A stretch of DNA of 64,000 nucleotides from Pseudomonas sp. P5_109 (GCF_034009455.1 NZ_CP125380.1:1901001-1965000); one strand, 5' to 3'. Shown: positions 24,097 through 32,809, counted from the stretch's first letter. Numbers and translations are program-made. Notes: generated by a model from the sequence alone, not told the origin.

Positions 24097-24464
24097 GCGT
24101 ACGCATCAGTCGTCAACATTGGGACGGATTGTTGGGCGAACTGGATCAGGCGCGCCGCCAGCGCCATCTGTTGACGTATCGGGCATTGCTGGAGCGTTTG
24201 CAGTTGCCGACCCCGGCCATGCTGACCCTGACGGCGGCCCTTGAGCATCTGGCCGCACTGGATGCCAAGGCGGAGCAGCCATTGCGCAGTTCATTGGTGA
24301 TCAGCCAGGGCGCCAGCCGTTTGCCGCGCACCGGATTCTTTGAGTGTGTCGAGCGCCTGGGGCGTTTCTCGGGGCCTTCGGATGGCGTCGCCGCCGCGTC
24401 CTGGCACGCCTCGGAAGTGGTGCGGGTGTTCGAATACGAATACCCGGAATCGGCCGAGGCCTGA
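24093..24464 (+). CDS. Conserved hypothetical protein coupled to the HTH regulator
   Basis: A 123-residue soluble protein starting at GTG 24093, which overlaps the regulator's TGA in GTGA; GAGGGA is upstream. It starts (M)SVRISRQHWDGLLGELDQAR, with helical segments in the first 80 residues. Towards the C-terminus it becomes strand-like with aromatic residues (VVRVFEYEYPESAEA). No catalytic motif, signal peptide or membrane segment is visible. The three genes 23755-24872 are packed without gaps and form one operon. Function unknown. Confidence 0.7.
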   Translation: MSVRISRQHWDGLLGELDQARRQRHLLTYRALLERLQLPTPAMLTLTAALEHLAALDAKAEQPLRSSLVISQGASRLPRTGFFECVERLGRFSGPSDGVAAASWHASEVVRVFEYEYPESAEA

Positions 24465-24872
24465 GTGTTTTTACAACTCAAGGCGCGGGCCGGCTACTGG
24501 CTCGCGCGCCGGCTGTTTCACTGGTCGTGGTTTGTCCGTCAGCCACGTGGCTGGCACTGGCTCGAAGGCCAGTTCGCGCGCATGGCCAACCTGGGCGATG
24601 TCGGCGCCCAGAGCTTCTATGGGCACATCCTGACGTTTCGCGGCGTCGGCCTTGGTGCTCGTGAGGAGGGCGTGCGTTTGTTGCGCCTGGCGGCCTTGGC
24701 AGGCGATGGCAAGGCGGCGTATCAAGTGGGCGTGATCAGCCTGGCAGGGACGGCGAGCAAGGCACCGGATCCGGTTGAAGCGGCGCGATTCTGGGGGATC
24801 GCAGCGAAGGCCGGGCATCCGTTGGCACCGATCAAGTTGCAAGAGCTGATGTCTCGCGAGCCTGACCTGTAA
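24465..24872 (+). CDS. Sel1-repeat protein (135 aa)
   Basis: A 135-residue protein starting at GTG 24465 immediately after the previous TGA, with no intergenic base. The N-terminal 30 residues are basic and aromatic (FHWSWFVRQPRGWHW), possibly membrane-peripheral. From about residue 40 there are two to three Sel1-type helical repeats (AQSFYGHILTFRG, EEGVRLLRLAALAGDGKAAY, EAARFWGIAAKAGHPLA). Sel1 repeats usually mediate protein contacts. It closes the HTH/hypothetical/Sel1 operon. The role is unknown. Confidence 0.78.
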   Translation: MFLQLKARAGYWLARRLFHWSWFVRQPRGWHWLEGQFARMANLGDVGAQSFYGHILTFRGVGLGAREEGVRLLRLAALAGDGKAAYQVGVISLAGTASKAPDPVEAARFWGIAAKAGHPLAPIKLQELMSREPDL

Positions 24873-24950
24873 CCCCAAGGCTGCAGGGTGATGGTTGTGA
24901 GATGCTCGACGTGATTGGGCGACGGTTGCGGACCAGGCCTCTTGAATCCC

Positions 24951-25042
24951 TGTAGGAGCTGGCTTGCCAGTGATGGCGGTGTGTCAGGCGAAGTAAATGT
25001 TGGCTGTGCCGGCCTCTTCGCGAGCAAGCCCGCTCCCACAGG
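24951..25042. repeat. Composite REP-like repeats
   Basis: The arm TGTAGGAGCTGGCTTGCCAG (24951-24970) and, further on, TTCGCGAGCAAGCCCGCTCC (25018-25037) are of two different arm types and do not pair fully. The phrase GGCCTCTTCGCGAGCAAG is shared with the composite element at 15479. Confidence 0.65.
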
Positions 25043-25103
25043 TTTATTGGATGCTCCCGGGATTTGTGCCTGGTCGTGATTGCCTGCGATGGCGTCCTGT
25101 CAA

Positions 25104-26894
25104 TCAACGCTGCCCTGTCAGCCAAACCGCTTCGGGCTCCGGCACCACCAGGCTATCAATCACATGCACGCTATACCCTTGCACACTCTTCGCATGGTGC
25201 TTGGCCTGTGAGGCCATCTCGGCCAACTGGCTCGCATCGAGTTGTCCACAGGCCTGTGGATGCAAATGCACCACGCCGATCGACAGCGACAACAGTGCAA
25301 ACTCCTGCCGTACACCCTGGCGGTTCGGTGCGATGAAGTAGCCGGCTTCCAGGTGCTCGCTGCGGTAGAAGCGTCGACACTGGCTCTGGAAGTCGTCGAG
25401 CAACTGGTTCAAACGTTTGCGCCAATCTTCCGGGCCGAGTACCAGCAGGAAATCATCACCGCCGATATGGCCGACGAAGTCGCGGGCCGGGTCGACGCGG
25501 TCGTTCAGGCATTGCGCCAGGCACAACAGGACTTCGTCGCCGCGGCCGTAGCCGTAGATGTCGTTGAAGGGTTTGAAGCTATCGATGTCGACGTAGCAGA
25601 TCACCGATTCCCGTTGCTGTTGCAGCAGCCGCGTCAGGCATTGCTGAATGGGTACGTTGCCTGGCAGCAAGGTGAGCGGGTTGGCGTAGCGGGCCTGCTG
25701 TATCTTCAGTTCGGTTATCAGTTTGAGCACGTCTATCACCCGGCCCAGCCCGAGGTAGCCGCCATTGAGGGTGATGATGAAATCTTCTTCGATGCGCTGG
25801 CGGGCACGGCTGGTGATCAGGCGGCTGACCTGTTGCAGCGACTGGCTCAGCTCGACGGCGAGGAAGTCATCGTTCATCAAGCGGCTGATGGGCTTGCGGG
25901 CGAACAGGTCGGTGGCAAAGGGCTTGAGCAGGGCGTCGGAGAGCGAGTGCCGATGGACAATGCCGCAGGGCTGACCCTGTCCATCCAGGACCGCCAGCGA
26001 ATTCAGGTTGGCCTGGCGGCGAAAGGCCTCGAGCACCGTGGCGGTCGGGGTGTCCCGGTTCACTGCGGGTTGCTCGTTGAGCAGGGCGCTGAGGTCGCTG
26101 CCGTCTTCGCTCAGTACAACGGCGGTGCTGTCGTGTCGGGGCATCAATGCCCGGGCATCCCGTGGCGGGTGTTCGTGGGGGCGGCAAAGCAGGTAGCCCT
26201 GCACCAGGTCCACGCCCATATCGGTCAGCACCGTGAGTTCTTCGGCTAGCTCGATGCCTTCGGCGATGACTTGTGCCCGCGATGCCTTGGCGATTTGCAG
26301 GATCGAGCCGACGAACTCGCGCTTGAGCGCATCCTGATGAATGCCATCAATGAAATGCCGGTCGATTTTCACATAGTCCGGCCGCAGTTCCGACCACAAG
26401 CGCAAACTCGAATAGCCCGCGCCCAGATCGTCCAGCGCAATCGAAAACCCCATCGCCCGATAGTGATGCAGGGCGGTTTGCAGCAGTTGGAAATCATCCG
26501 TCGGCGTTTGTTCCGTGAGTTCGATGACGACCTGACTCGGCGCAATGCCGAAGTCTTGCAGCAATTGCAGGGTGCGCCCCGGTTGATGCGCCGCTTCGAG
26601 CAGGGATTCCGGAGATACGTTAAGGAACAACAGCCCAGGCAGTTGTTGCTCCTTGAAGCGTCGGCAAGCGCTTTCGCGGCAGGCAATTTCCAGCTCGCTC
26701 AGGCGTCCGGCCTGGCGGGCGACGGCGAACAGGGCGACAGGGGAGTGCAGTGGGCTGTTGGAGGGGCCACGGCTGAGGGCTTCGTAGCCGAGAATTCGCC
26801 GTTCAGAGAGACTGATGATGGGTTGGAACAGGCTGTGTAAACCGCTTTGAGTCAGGATTGAGCTCAAGGCACTCAGCTGTTCGGTTGTGGTCAT
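25104..26894 (-). CDS. EAL-CBS-GGDEF cyclic-di-GMP signalling protein
   Basis: A 596-residue cytoplasmic protein. An EAL phosphodiesterase domain comes first (residues 1 to about 245) with E38-A-L, LFLNVSPE, VIELTEQ, DDLGAGYSSL, VKIDRHF and AEGIE, all of which look intact. A CBS pair follows (about 270-390), and a GGDEF domain ends the protein (about 405-575) with the variant GGDDF at 478-482. The RxxD inhibitory site is not intact (PARD at the corresponding position). It probably degrades c-di-GMP, with the CBS pair as an adenine-nucleotide sensor; whether the GGDEF half is active is uncertain. It lies downstream of prc but is separated by a strong terminator. Confidence 0.92.
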   Translation of the reverse strand: MTTTEQLSALSSILTQSGLHSLFQPIISLSERRILGYEALSRGPSNSPLHSPVALFAVARQAGRLSELEIACRESACRRFKEQQLPGLLFLNVSPESLLEAAHQPGRTLQLLQDFGIAPSQVVIELTEQTPTDDFQLLQTALHHYRAMGFSIALDDLGAGYSSLRLWSELRPDYVKIDRHFIDGIHQDALKREFVGSILQIAKASRAQVIAEGIELAEELTVLTDMGVDLVQGYLLCRPHEHPPRDARALMPRHDSTAVVLSEDGSDLSALLNEQPAVNRDTPTATVLEAFRRQANLNSLAVLDGQGQPCGIVHRHSLSDALLKPFATDLFARKPISRLMNDDFLAVELSQSLQQVSRLITSRARQRIEEDFIITLNGGYLGLGRVIDVLKLITELKIQQARYANPLTLLPGNVPIQQCLTRLLQQQRESVICYVDIDSFKPFNDIYGYGRGDEVLLCLAQCLNDRVDPARDFVGHIGGDDFLLVLGPEDWRKRLNQLLDDFQSQCRRFYRSEHLEAGYFIAPNRQGVRQEFALLSLSIGVVHLHPQACGQLDASQLAEMASQAKHHAKSVQGYSVHVIDSLVVPEPEAVWLTGQR

Positions 26895-26907
26895 GGCGAT
26901 CTCTGGC

Positions 26908-26960
26908 GATAAAAAAAGGACCGGGCGTGCCCTTGGTAAAAGAGCACGCCCGGTCCTTTA
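26908..26960 (-). terminator. Strong intrinsic terminator of prc
   Basis: AAAGGACCGGGCGTGC (26915-26930) and GCACGCCCGGTCCTTT (26944-26959) are exact inverse 16-bp arms. On the minus strand the stem is followed by a run of seven Ts. It separates prc from the EAL gene, whose promoter must lie within or after it. Confidence 0.9.
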
Positions 26961-27039
26961 TTTCACGACAGAATGATGACTGTTTGATGACGCTCCGGGG
27001 AGCGTCAGTATTAAATTGCCATCAGTTGCGTGTGAAAAC

Positions 27040-29121
27040 TCAGTGCTTGGCCACGGCCGTGTTGAGTTTCAGGTAGTCCAGCAGAATCCGTCCGGTTTCG
27101 CTCAGGTAGGCATCGTCTTCCGGTTTGGTCTTGTCATCCTCGGCGGCAATGGCGTCCTCGTCTTCTTTCTTCAGCTCTTTGAGCGGTTCTTCGCCCTTGG
27201 CCTTGCGACGGATGTTTTCCATTGTCAGCTGCTTGGCTTCGATGTCGGCGTGTTGTGCGCGACGTTCGGCTTCGTTGAGGCTGACGGTTTTCTCGGCCAT
27301 CAGTTTCTGCGCCAGGGCCAGCTTGTCGCGGATGAACACGAACTCCGCATCCTTGGCCGTGCGCAGGTCATGCTCGGACTTGAGCTGCGAGATGTACGGC
27401 TTGAACGGATCCACCGCAGGCTTGATTGCCGCCTTGATGGTGTCCCACGGCATGGCTTCCGGCAGGGCGCTTTCACCGATTTCCTTGGTGTCGATGATCG
27501 ACGGGTAGTCGATGTCCGGCAGGACGCCCTGATGCTGGGTGCTCTGCCCGGAAACCCGGTAGAACTTGGCCAGGGTCAGTTTCAGTTCGCCATGGTTGAG
27601 CGGCTGAATGGTCTGCACGGTGCCTTTGCCGAAGGTCTGGCCGCCAATGATCAGTGCGCGGTGGTAGTCCTGCATGGCGCCGGCAAAAATCTCCGAAGCC
27701 GAGGCGGACAAGCGGTTGACCAGCAACGCCATCGGGCCTTTGTAGAACGCGCCCGGGTTTTCATCTTCCAGGACATCGACCCGGCCATCGGCGTTACGCA
27801 CAAGCACGGTCGGGCCTTTGTCGATGAACAGGCTGGTCAGCTCGGTGGCTTCCTGCAAGGAGCCGCCGCCGTTGTTGCGCAGGTCGATGACCACGCCGTC
27901 GACTTTCTCTTTCTGCAGTTCAGTCAGCAGTTTCTTGACGTCGCGGGTGGTGCTCTTGTAATCCGGGTCGCCGGCACGGAAGGCCTTGAAGTCCAGATAG
28001 AACGCCGGGATCTCGATGACGCCGAGTTTGTAGTCCTTGCCGTCCTGCTTCAGGTTCAAGACCGACTTCTTCACGGCCTGGTCTTCGAGCTTCACCGCTT
28101 CACGGGTGATCGGCACGATCTTGGTGGTCTGGTCGTTCGGCGCATTGCTGGCCGGGATGACTTCCAGGCGCACCACGGTGCCCTTCGGACCACGAATCAG
28201 CTTGACCACTTCGTCCAGGCGCCAGCCCACCACGTCGACCATCTCTTTGTTGCCCTGGGCAACGCCGATGATCTTGTCGGCCGGAGCAACCTGCTTGGTC
28301 TTGTCCGCCGGACCTGCCGGCACCAGGCGCACGACTTTCACCTGGTCGTTATCGCTCTGCAACACGGCACCGATGCCCTCGAGGGACAGGCTCATGTTGA
28401 TGTCGAAGTTCTCCGCGTTATCCGGCGACAGATAGTTTGTGTGCGGGTCGTAGGACATGGCGAAGGTGTTGATGTACGCCTGGAAGATGTCTTCCGCGCG
28501 GGTCTGGTCCAGGCGCGCCAACTGGTTCTTGTAGCGCTTGGTCAGGGTTTCCTGGATCTGCTTGGGTTCTTTGCCGGCGATCTTCATCCGCAGCACTTCA
28601 TCCTTGACGCGTTTGCGCCACAGGTCGTCGAGTTCTGCAGTGGACTTGAGCCAAGGGGCGTCCTTGCGGTCGATCAGCAAGGTTTCCTTGGTGGTGAAGT
28701 CGATCTTGTCGACGCCTTTGTTCAGTTCGGCAAGGGCGAAGTCCAGGCGCGCCTTGACGCGATCCAGGTAGCGTTTGTAGATGGTGAACCCGGCGTTCAG
28801 GTCGCCGCTCTTGAGGAAGTCGTCGAACTGCGTCTTCCACTTGTCGAATTCGGCAATGTCGCTGGCCATGAAGTAGCTGCGCGACGGATCCAGCAGCTTG
28901 AGGTAGCTGTCGTAGATGATCACCGAGCGCGCGTCATCGAGTGGCGGCTTGCTGTAGTGGTGGCGCTTGAGCAACTCCACGACGTTCAGGCTGGCGATCA
29001 CTTCGTCACGATCGGGTTGAAGCTTGTCCCAGCTATTGGCTGCGAATGTATTGCTCGACATCGGCAGCAAGCCGATACCGATGAATAGGGCGAGGGCAGT
29101 GCTGGGGAACAGATGCTTCAT
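27040..29121 (-). CDS. prc: Tail-specific periplasmic protease Prc (CtpA-family, S41)
   Basis: A 693-residue carboxy-terminal processing protease. Residues 1 to about 27 form a signal peptide (MKHLFPSTALALFIGIG, cleavage after FAA). A helical N-terminal domain, a PDZ domain at about 225-310 (SLEGIGAVLQ) and the S41 catalytic domain follow. The catalytic Ser is in SASASEI and the Lys in FGKGTVQ, forming the Ser/Lys dyad. The C-terminal region is charged, as in E. coli Prc. These proteases clip C-terminal tails and control cell-wall hydrolases. An in-frame ATG at 29154 would extend the N-terminus by 11 basic residues; neither start has a good ribosome-binding site, and 29121 gives the more ordinary signal peptide. 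Confidence 0.92.
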   Translation of the reverse strand: MKHLFPSTALALFIGIGLLPMSSNTFAANSWDKLQPDRDEVIASLNVVELLKRHHYSKPPLDDARSVIIYDSYLKLLDPSRSYFMASDIAEFDKWKTQFDDFLKSGDLNAGFTIYKRYLDRVKARLDFALAELNKGVDKIDFTTKETLLIDRKDAPWLKSTAELDDLWRKRVKDEVLRMKIAGKEPKQIQETLTKRYKNQLARLDQTRAEDIFQAYINTFAMSYDPHTNYLSPDNAENFDINMSLSLEGIGAVLQSDNDQVKVVRLVPAGPADKTKQVAPADKIIGVAQGNKEMVDVVGWRLDEVVKLIRGPKGTVVRLEVIPASNAPNDQTTKIVPITREAVKLEDQAVKKSVLNLKQDGKDYKLGVIEIPAFYLDFKAFRAGDPDYKSTTRDVKKLLTELQKEKVDGVVIDLRNNGGGSLQEATELTSLFIDKGPTVLVRNADGRVDVLEDENPGAFYKGPMALLVNRLSASASEIFAGAMQDYHRALIIGGQTFGKGTVQTIQPLNHGELKLTLAKFYRVSGQSTQHQGVLPDIDYPSIIDTKEIGESALPEAMPWDTIKAAIKPAVDPFKPYISQLKSEHDLRTAKDAEFVFIRDKLALAQKLMAEKTVSLNEAERRAQHADIEAKQLTMENIRRKAKGEEPLKELKKEDEDAIAAEDDKTKPEDDAYLSETGRILLDYLKLNTAVAKH

Positions 29122-29205
29122 GCTGATTCGACGCGGGGACAATTGATAACGCATATTAGGCCGTCTTTGAAGTCGCCGGATCTTTGGGAACCGGTCGCAT
29201 AATGC

Positions 29206-29233
29206 AAAAAGCCCGACGCTATAGCTTCGGGCT
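29206..29233 (-). terminator. Terminator-like hairpin between prc and the oxidoreductase gene
   Basis: AGCCCGA (29210-29216) and TCGGGCT (29227-29233) form a stem with a 10-base loop. The T-run (TTTTTGC) is on the minus strand, so it would stop antisense transcripts coming from the right, or act as a leader attenuator if the prc promoter is further upstream. Confidence 0.5.
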
Positions 29234-29259
29234 CAGTCCAGACTCACTATGGAGGCACT

Positions 29260-30222
29260 GTGAAAGCATTGCAAGGCGTTGACGGTCAAGTGGTGTGGGT
29301 TGATGAACCGAGTCCTGCGTGCGATGTAGGACAAGTTCGTATACGAGTGGCGGCATCGGGCCTCAATCGCGCCGATTTGTTGCAGAAAGCCGGTCTATAC
29401 CCGCCACCACCAGGGGCCAGCCAAGTGCTCGGTCTAGAGTGCTCGGGGGTGATCAGCGAGGTCGGCGCCGGGTCCTCCTGGCAGGTTGGCGATCGGGTTT
29501 GCGCCTTGCTGGCCGGGGGCGGGATGGCCGAAGAGGTGGTTGTCGACGGGCGGCATGTGCTGCCGGTTCCCGACGGAGTGTCACTGGTCGAAGCGGCGGC
29601 ATTGCCCGAAGTTTATGCAACAGTCTGGTTGAATTTGTTTCAACTGGCTGCGCTCAAGCCGGGTCAGAAGGTTCTGCTGCACGCGGGAGCAAGTGGAATC
29701 GGTTCAGCGGCCATTCAGCTGTGCAAGGCCTTCGGCAATCCGTGCTGGGTCAGTGTCGGTTCCGCCGAGCGGCTGGCGTACTGCGAAGCGCTGGGTGCCC
29801 AGGGCGGCGTGGTGCGTGACGGTAATCTGGAAAGCTTGCGGGACCTGGGGCCGTTCGACGTGATTCTCGATCCGGTGGGCGGCAATTACTCGGCATTGAA
29901 CCTCAAGCTGCTGGCCCAGGATGGCCGCTGGGTGCTGATCGGCCTGATGGGCGGCCGCGAGGCCAAGCTCGATCTGGCCCAGGTACTGGCCAAGCGCGTG
30001 CAGTTGCTGGGCTCGACCCTGCGCAGCCGTGATGATCAGTTCAAGGCCGATCTGTTCAGTGATCTAAGCCAGCACGTGTGGCCGTTGTTTGCCGAGGGGC
30101 GCTTGAGCCCGCAACTGGCCAGGACATTCCCGATCAAGGATGCGGAGGCCGCGTTTGCCGAGCTGGCGAGCAATACCGTGGCGGGGAAGGTGGTGTTGGT
30201 GATTGACGAGAGTCTGAGCTGA
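29260..30222 (+). CDS. NAD(P)H-quinone oxidoreductase, zinc-independent MDR family
   Basis: A 320-residue medium-chain dehydrogenase/reductase of the PIG3/quinone oxidoreductase type. It has a GroES-like N-terminal domain (residues about 1-120) and a Rossmann domain with the nucleotide motif HAGASGIGSAAIQL at about residues 144-157. The structural zinc cysteines of alcohol dehydrogenases are absent. The start is GTG 29260 with GGAGG 4 bases upstream. It divides from prc and its 3' end is followed by a REP element. The physiological quinone or enone substrate is unknown. Confidence 0.9.
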   Translation: MKALQGVDGQVVWVDEPSPACDVGQVRIRVAASGLNRADLLQKAGLYPPPPGASQVLGLECSGVISEVGAGSSWQVGDRVCALLAGGGMAEEVVVDGRHVLPVPDGVSLVEAAALPEVYATVWLNLFQLAALKPGQKVLLHAGASGIGSAAIQLCKAFGNPCWVSVGSAERLAYCEALGAQGGVVRDGNLESLRDLGPFDVILDPVGGNYSALNLKLLAQDGRWVLIGLMGGREAKLDLAQVLAKRVQLLGSTLRSRDDQFKADLFSDLSQHVWPLFAEGRLSPQLARTFPIKDAEAAFAELASNTVAGKVVLVIDESLS

Positions 30223-30233
30223 CAACACGGCAC

Positions 30234-30324
30234 CTGTGGGAGCGGGCTTGCTCGCGAAGGCGTCGTGTCTGTCAATACATCGTTGAATGACACACCGCTT
30301 TCGCGAGCAAGCCCGCTCCCACAG
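30234..30324. repeat. REP-like inverted pair (GAGCGGGCTTGCTCGC type)
   Basis: CTGTGGGAGCGGGCTTGCTC and GAGCAAGCCCGCTCCCACAG are exact inverse arms. It sits between two convergent genes, just past both stop codons. Confidence 0.85.
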
Positions 30325-30334
30325 GGGACTTCGA

Positions 30335-30988
30335 TTACTTCCAGAGATGGATCGGCCAGCCTGCCTTTTCGGCGTGCTCAAGCAACACCGGATCCGGGTT
30401 CACCACATGCGGGAAATCCACCTTGAGCAACAGCGGCAGATCGTTGCGTGAGTCGGAATAGAAGCTCGCGCCTTCGAGGTTTTCCTCCTCTGCATCCAGC
30501 CACTCCAACAAGCGGGTGATCTTGCCTTCGCGGTAGGTCAGGGTGCCGACGGTATGGCCGGTGTAAACACCGTGCGCCACTTCCAGTTCGATGCCCAGAA
30601 TTTCGTCGATGCCCAGGCGCGCGGCGATGGGGCCGACCAAATGGGTGCCCGAGGCAGAGATCACCAGAATCCGGTCGCCAGCCTTGCGATGAGCCGCGAT
30701 GGTTTGGGTGGCGTCACTGAAAATGATTGGCTCGATGTGGTCTTCCACCCACGGTCCGACCAGATGGTCGACCTCTTCTGGCGTACGGCCGATCATCGGC
30801 TCGAGGCTGAAGGTCATGTAGTCCTCCATGCGCAGCTTGCCGTGGCTGTAGGCGTCCATCAGTTCATTGTTCTGCCGCATGAACGACTCGGCGTCGACCC
30901 AGCCCAGGCGGCCCATCTGCTCGCTCCAAAGGGTGGCGCAGTCGCCGTGGATCAGGGTTTCGTCCAGATCAAAAATTGCCAGGGCCAT
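30335..30988 (-). CDS. HAD-IB family phosphatase (SerB-like)
   Basis: A 217-residue haloacid-dehalogenase-type phosphatase. Motif I is FDLDETL with nucleophile Asp7 and acid/base Asp9. Motif II is LVISASGTH (about residues 108-116), and motif IV is YSDSRNDLPLL (about 178-188). The helical cap between motifs I and II is typical of subfamily IB, as in phosphoserine phosphatase. It lies 34 bases downstream of the ABC ATPase gene on the same strand, so it is probably the last gene of the transport operon and may dephosphorylate the imported compound. The substrate is not shown by the sequence. Confidence 0.88.
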   Translation of the reverse strand: MALAIFDLDETLIHGDCATLWSEQMGRLGWVDAESFMRQNNELMDAYSHGKLRMEDYMTFSLEPMIGRTPEEVDHLVGPWVEDHIEPIIFSDATQTIAAHRKAGDRILVISASGTHLVGPIAARLGIDEILGIELEVAHGVYTGHTVGTLTYREGKITRLLEWLDAEEENLEGASFYSDSRNDLPLLLKVDFPHVVNPDPVLLEHAEKAGWPIHLWK

Positions 30989-31022
30989 CAGTGCAGTTCT
31001 CTCTTCAGCATAAGCAAAGGCA

Positions 31023-32012
31023 TCAGGCTACCTCACACAGGGCCGTCGGATCGATGGAAAGCGCCAGGCGCTGCCCATCGGGATGCAGGTCGGCCGCCGA
31101 GCGGTTCAGCACATCCACCACCAATTCCACGCCCCGGGCTTCGACCCGGTAGCGGATTACGTTGCCTAACAGGCTGTGGCTGCGTACCTGCGCGTCCAGT
31201 TCGCCGTTGAGGCTCAGCTCGATGGCCTCGGGGCGAATGGCGATGCGCTTGCTGATGGGCCGCTGCAGCAGCTTCGAGGCGCTGTCGGCGTCCAGCAGGT
31301 TGTAGTTGCCGATGAACCCGGCAGCGAACACATCCACCGGCGCAGTGTAGAGGGTTTCGGCGTCGCCGCTTTGTACGATTTTTCCCTGATTCATGAGGAA
31401 AATCCGGTCAGACATGGTCAGGGCTTCTTCCTGATCGTGTGTGACGAAAATCGTGGTCAAGCCCAGTTCGCGCTGGATCTGACGGATCTGCTCGCGCAGA
31501 TGCTTGCGGATCCGCGCGTCCAGCGCCGACAGCGGTTCATCCAGCAGCAACAGGCGTGGCCGCGTGACCAGGGAGCGGGCGAGGGCGACGCGTTGGCATT
31601 GGCCACCGGACAGCTGATGTGGATAACGGGCGGCGAAGTCTTGCAGCTCCACCAGTTTCAGCACTTCGGCGACACGCTTCTGGCTGTCGTCGGCGTTGAC
31701 TTTCTGCATGCGCAAGCCGAAGGCGACGTTCTGTTCCACGCTCATGTTGGGGAACAGGGCATAGCTCTGGAACACCATGCCGATTCGACGTTTCTGCGGG
31801 CTCAGGGGCACGATGTCCTGGCCGTCGAGGAGGATCTTGCCGCCATCCACCGAGGTCAGGCCGGCGATGCAGCGCAGCAGGGTCGATTTGCCGCAACCGG
31901 ACGGGCCGAGCAGGGTGACGAACTCACCCTTCTGGATTTCGCAATTGATGTCCGTGAACACCGTGGTGCCCGCATAGTCTTTTTTAAGGTGTTGGACGCT
32001 GACGAAGCTCAT
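31023..32012 (-). CDS. ABC transporter ATP-binding protein (phosphonate/spermidine-type)
   Basis: A 329-residue ATPase subunit with Walker A GPSGCGKST (about residues 37-45), signature LSGGQCQRVALARSL, Walker B LLLLDEPLSALD and switch His in FVTHDQEEALT. The C-terminal 90 residues form a TOBE-like regulatory domain. Its length and sequence style match PotA/FbpC/PhnT-type importers. The start overlaps the end of the permease gene by 4 bases. With the two permeases and the binding protein it forms a complete importer. The companion phosphatases and the UTRA regulator point to a phosphorylated or phosphonate substrate, which is inference. Confidence 0.92.
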   Translation of the reverse strand: MSFVSVQHLKKDYAGTTVFTDINCEIQKGEFVTLLGPSGCGKSTLLRCIAGLTSVDGGKILLDGQDIVPLSPQKRRIGMVFQSYALFPNMSVEQNVAFGLRMQKVNADDSQKRVAEVLKLVELQDFAARYPHQLSGGQCQRVALARSLVTRPRLLLLDEPLSALDARIRKHLREQIRQIQRELGLTTIFVTHDQEEALTMSDRIFLMNQGKIVQSGDAETLYTAPVDVFAAGFIGNYNLLDADSASKLLQRPISKRIAIRPEAIELSLNGELDAQVRSHSLLGNVIRYRVEARGVELVVDVLNRSAADLHPDGQRLALSIDPTALCEVA

Positions 32013-32809
32013 TGGCTTTTGTCCTTGTTCAAGATGTTGGCAGCCCAGGTCAGGACCAGCACAAACAAGAAGTAGGAAATCACCAGCGCACTGGTGAAAT
32101 GACCGCTGCTGTTGCGCATGTTGTTGAGGTAGACCTGCAGGGTTTCGTAGCGGGTGCCGACCAGGATGTTGGCGAACACGAACTCACCGAACAGGAACGA
32201 GAACGACAGCAGCAATGCCACCATCAGGCCCTTGCGCAGGTTCGGCAGCACCACCAGGAAGGCGGCTTGAAAGGTGCTGGCGCCGAGCAACTGGGCGGCG
32301 TCCATCAGGTCGCGCAGGTTGATCGCTTGCAGGTTGTTGGTGATCGCCCGGTACATGAACGGCAGCGCCACGGTGAAGTAGCAACCGATCAGGATCCACG
32401 GCGTACCGACCATGGCGAACGGTCCGGAACCATAGAGCTGCAGCAGCCCCACCGACGACACCACCGGTGGCACGGCGAAGGGCAGCAGGATCAGGATGTT
32501 CATCAACGCGTCGAGTTTCGGGAAGTGGTAATGCACCACGAACAGCAGCGGCAGAATCAGCACCACCGCCAGGATCAATGCGCCGACACACACCAACAGC
32601 GATTGGCCGAAAGCGCTCAGGAAGCGCGGATCGCTCCACAGCTGCGCGTACCATTTGATACTGAAACCGCTGGGCAGAATGGTTGCCGACCAACTGCTGG
32701 AAATCGAGTAGATAAAGGTGCCGAGCAGCGGCAGCAACATTATGGCAAACAGCAGGTAAACCACCACACGATGGTAGATGCCAGCGGGCCCCAGTTCAGC
32801 GCGAGACAT
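32009..32809 (-). CDS. ABC transporter permease (second)
   Basis: A 266-residue, six-span inner membrane permease of the binding-protein-dependent importer family (FbpB/PotC-type). The cytoplasmic coupling (EAA) motif is around residues 165-190 (DAAQLLGASTFQAAFLVVLPNLRKG). It overlaps both neighbours (4 bases with the ATPase gene, 14 bases with the first permease gene), so the three are translationally linked. Pairs of such permeases make a heterodimeric channel. Confidence 0.9.
   Translation of the reverse strand: MSRAELGPAGIYHRVVVYLLFAIMLLPLLGTFIYSISSSWSATILPSGFSIKWYAQLWSDPRFLSAFGQSLLVCVGALILAVVLILPLLFVVHYHFPKLDALMNILILLPFAVPPVVSSVGLLQLYGSGPFAMVGTPWILIGCYFTVALPFMYRAITNNLQAINLRDLMDAAQLLGASTFQAAFLVVLPNLRKGLMVALLLSFSFLFGEFVFANILVGTRYETLQVYLNNMRNSSGHFTSALVISYFLFVLVLTWAANILNKDKSQ

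Noticed and set aside
23755..24464. Classical toxin-antitoxin pair
   Set aside because: Only the first protein's N-terminus and HTH look antitoxin-like; the second protein has no recognisable toxin fold and is followed by a coupled Sel1 gene.
25244..25264. DnaA-box-like TTGTCCACA...TGTGGATGC inside the EAL-CBS-GGDEF gene
   Set aside because: The boxes are imperfect and lie within coding sequence; the bases are explained by codons.
27016..29088. A 690-codon plus-strand open frame
   Set aside because: It is antisense to prc throughout, and the protease dyad and signal peptide are on the minus strand.
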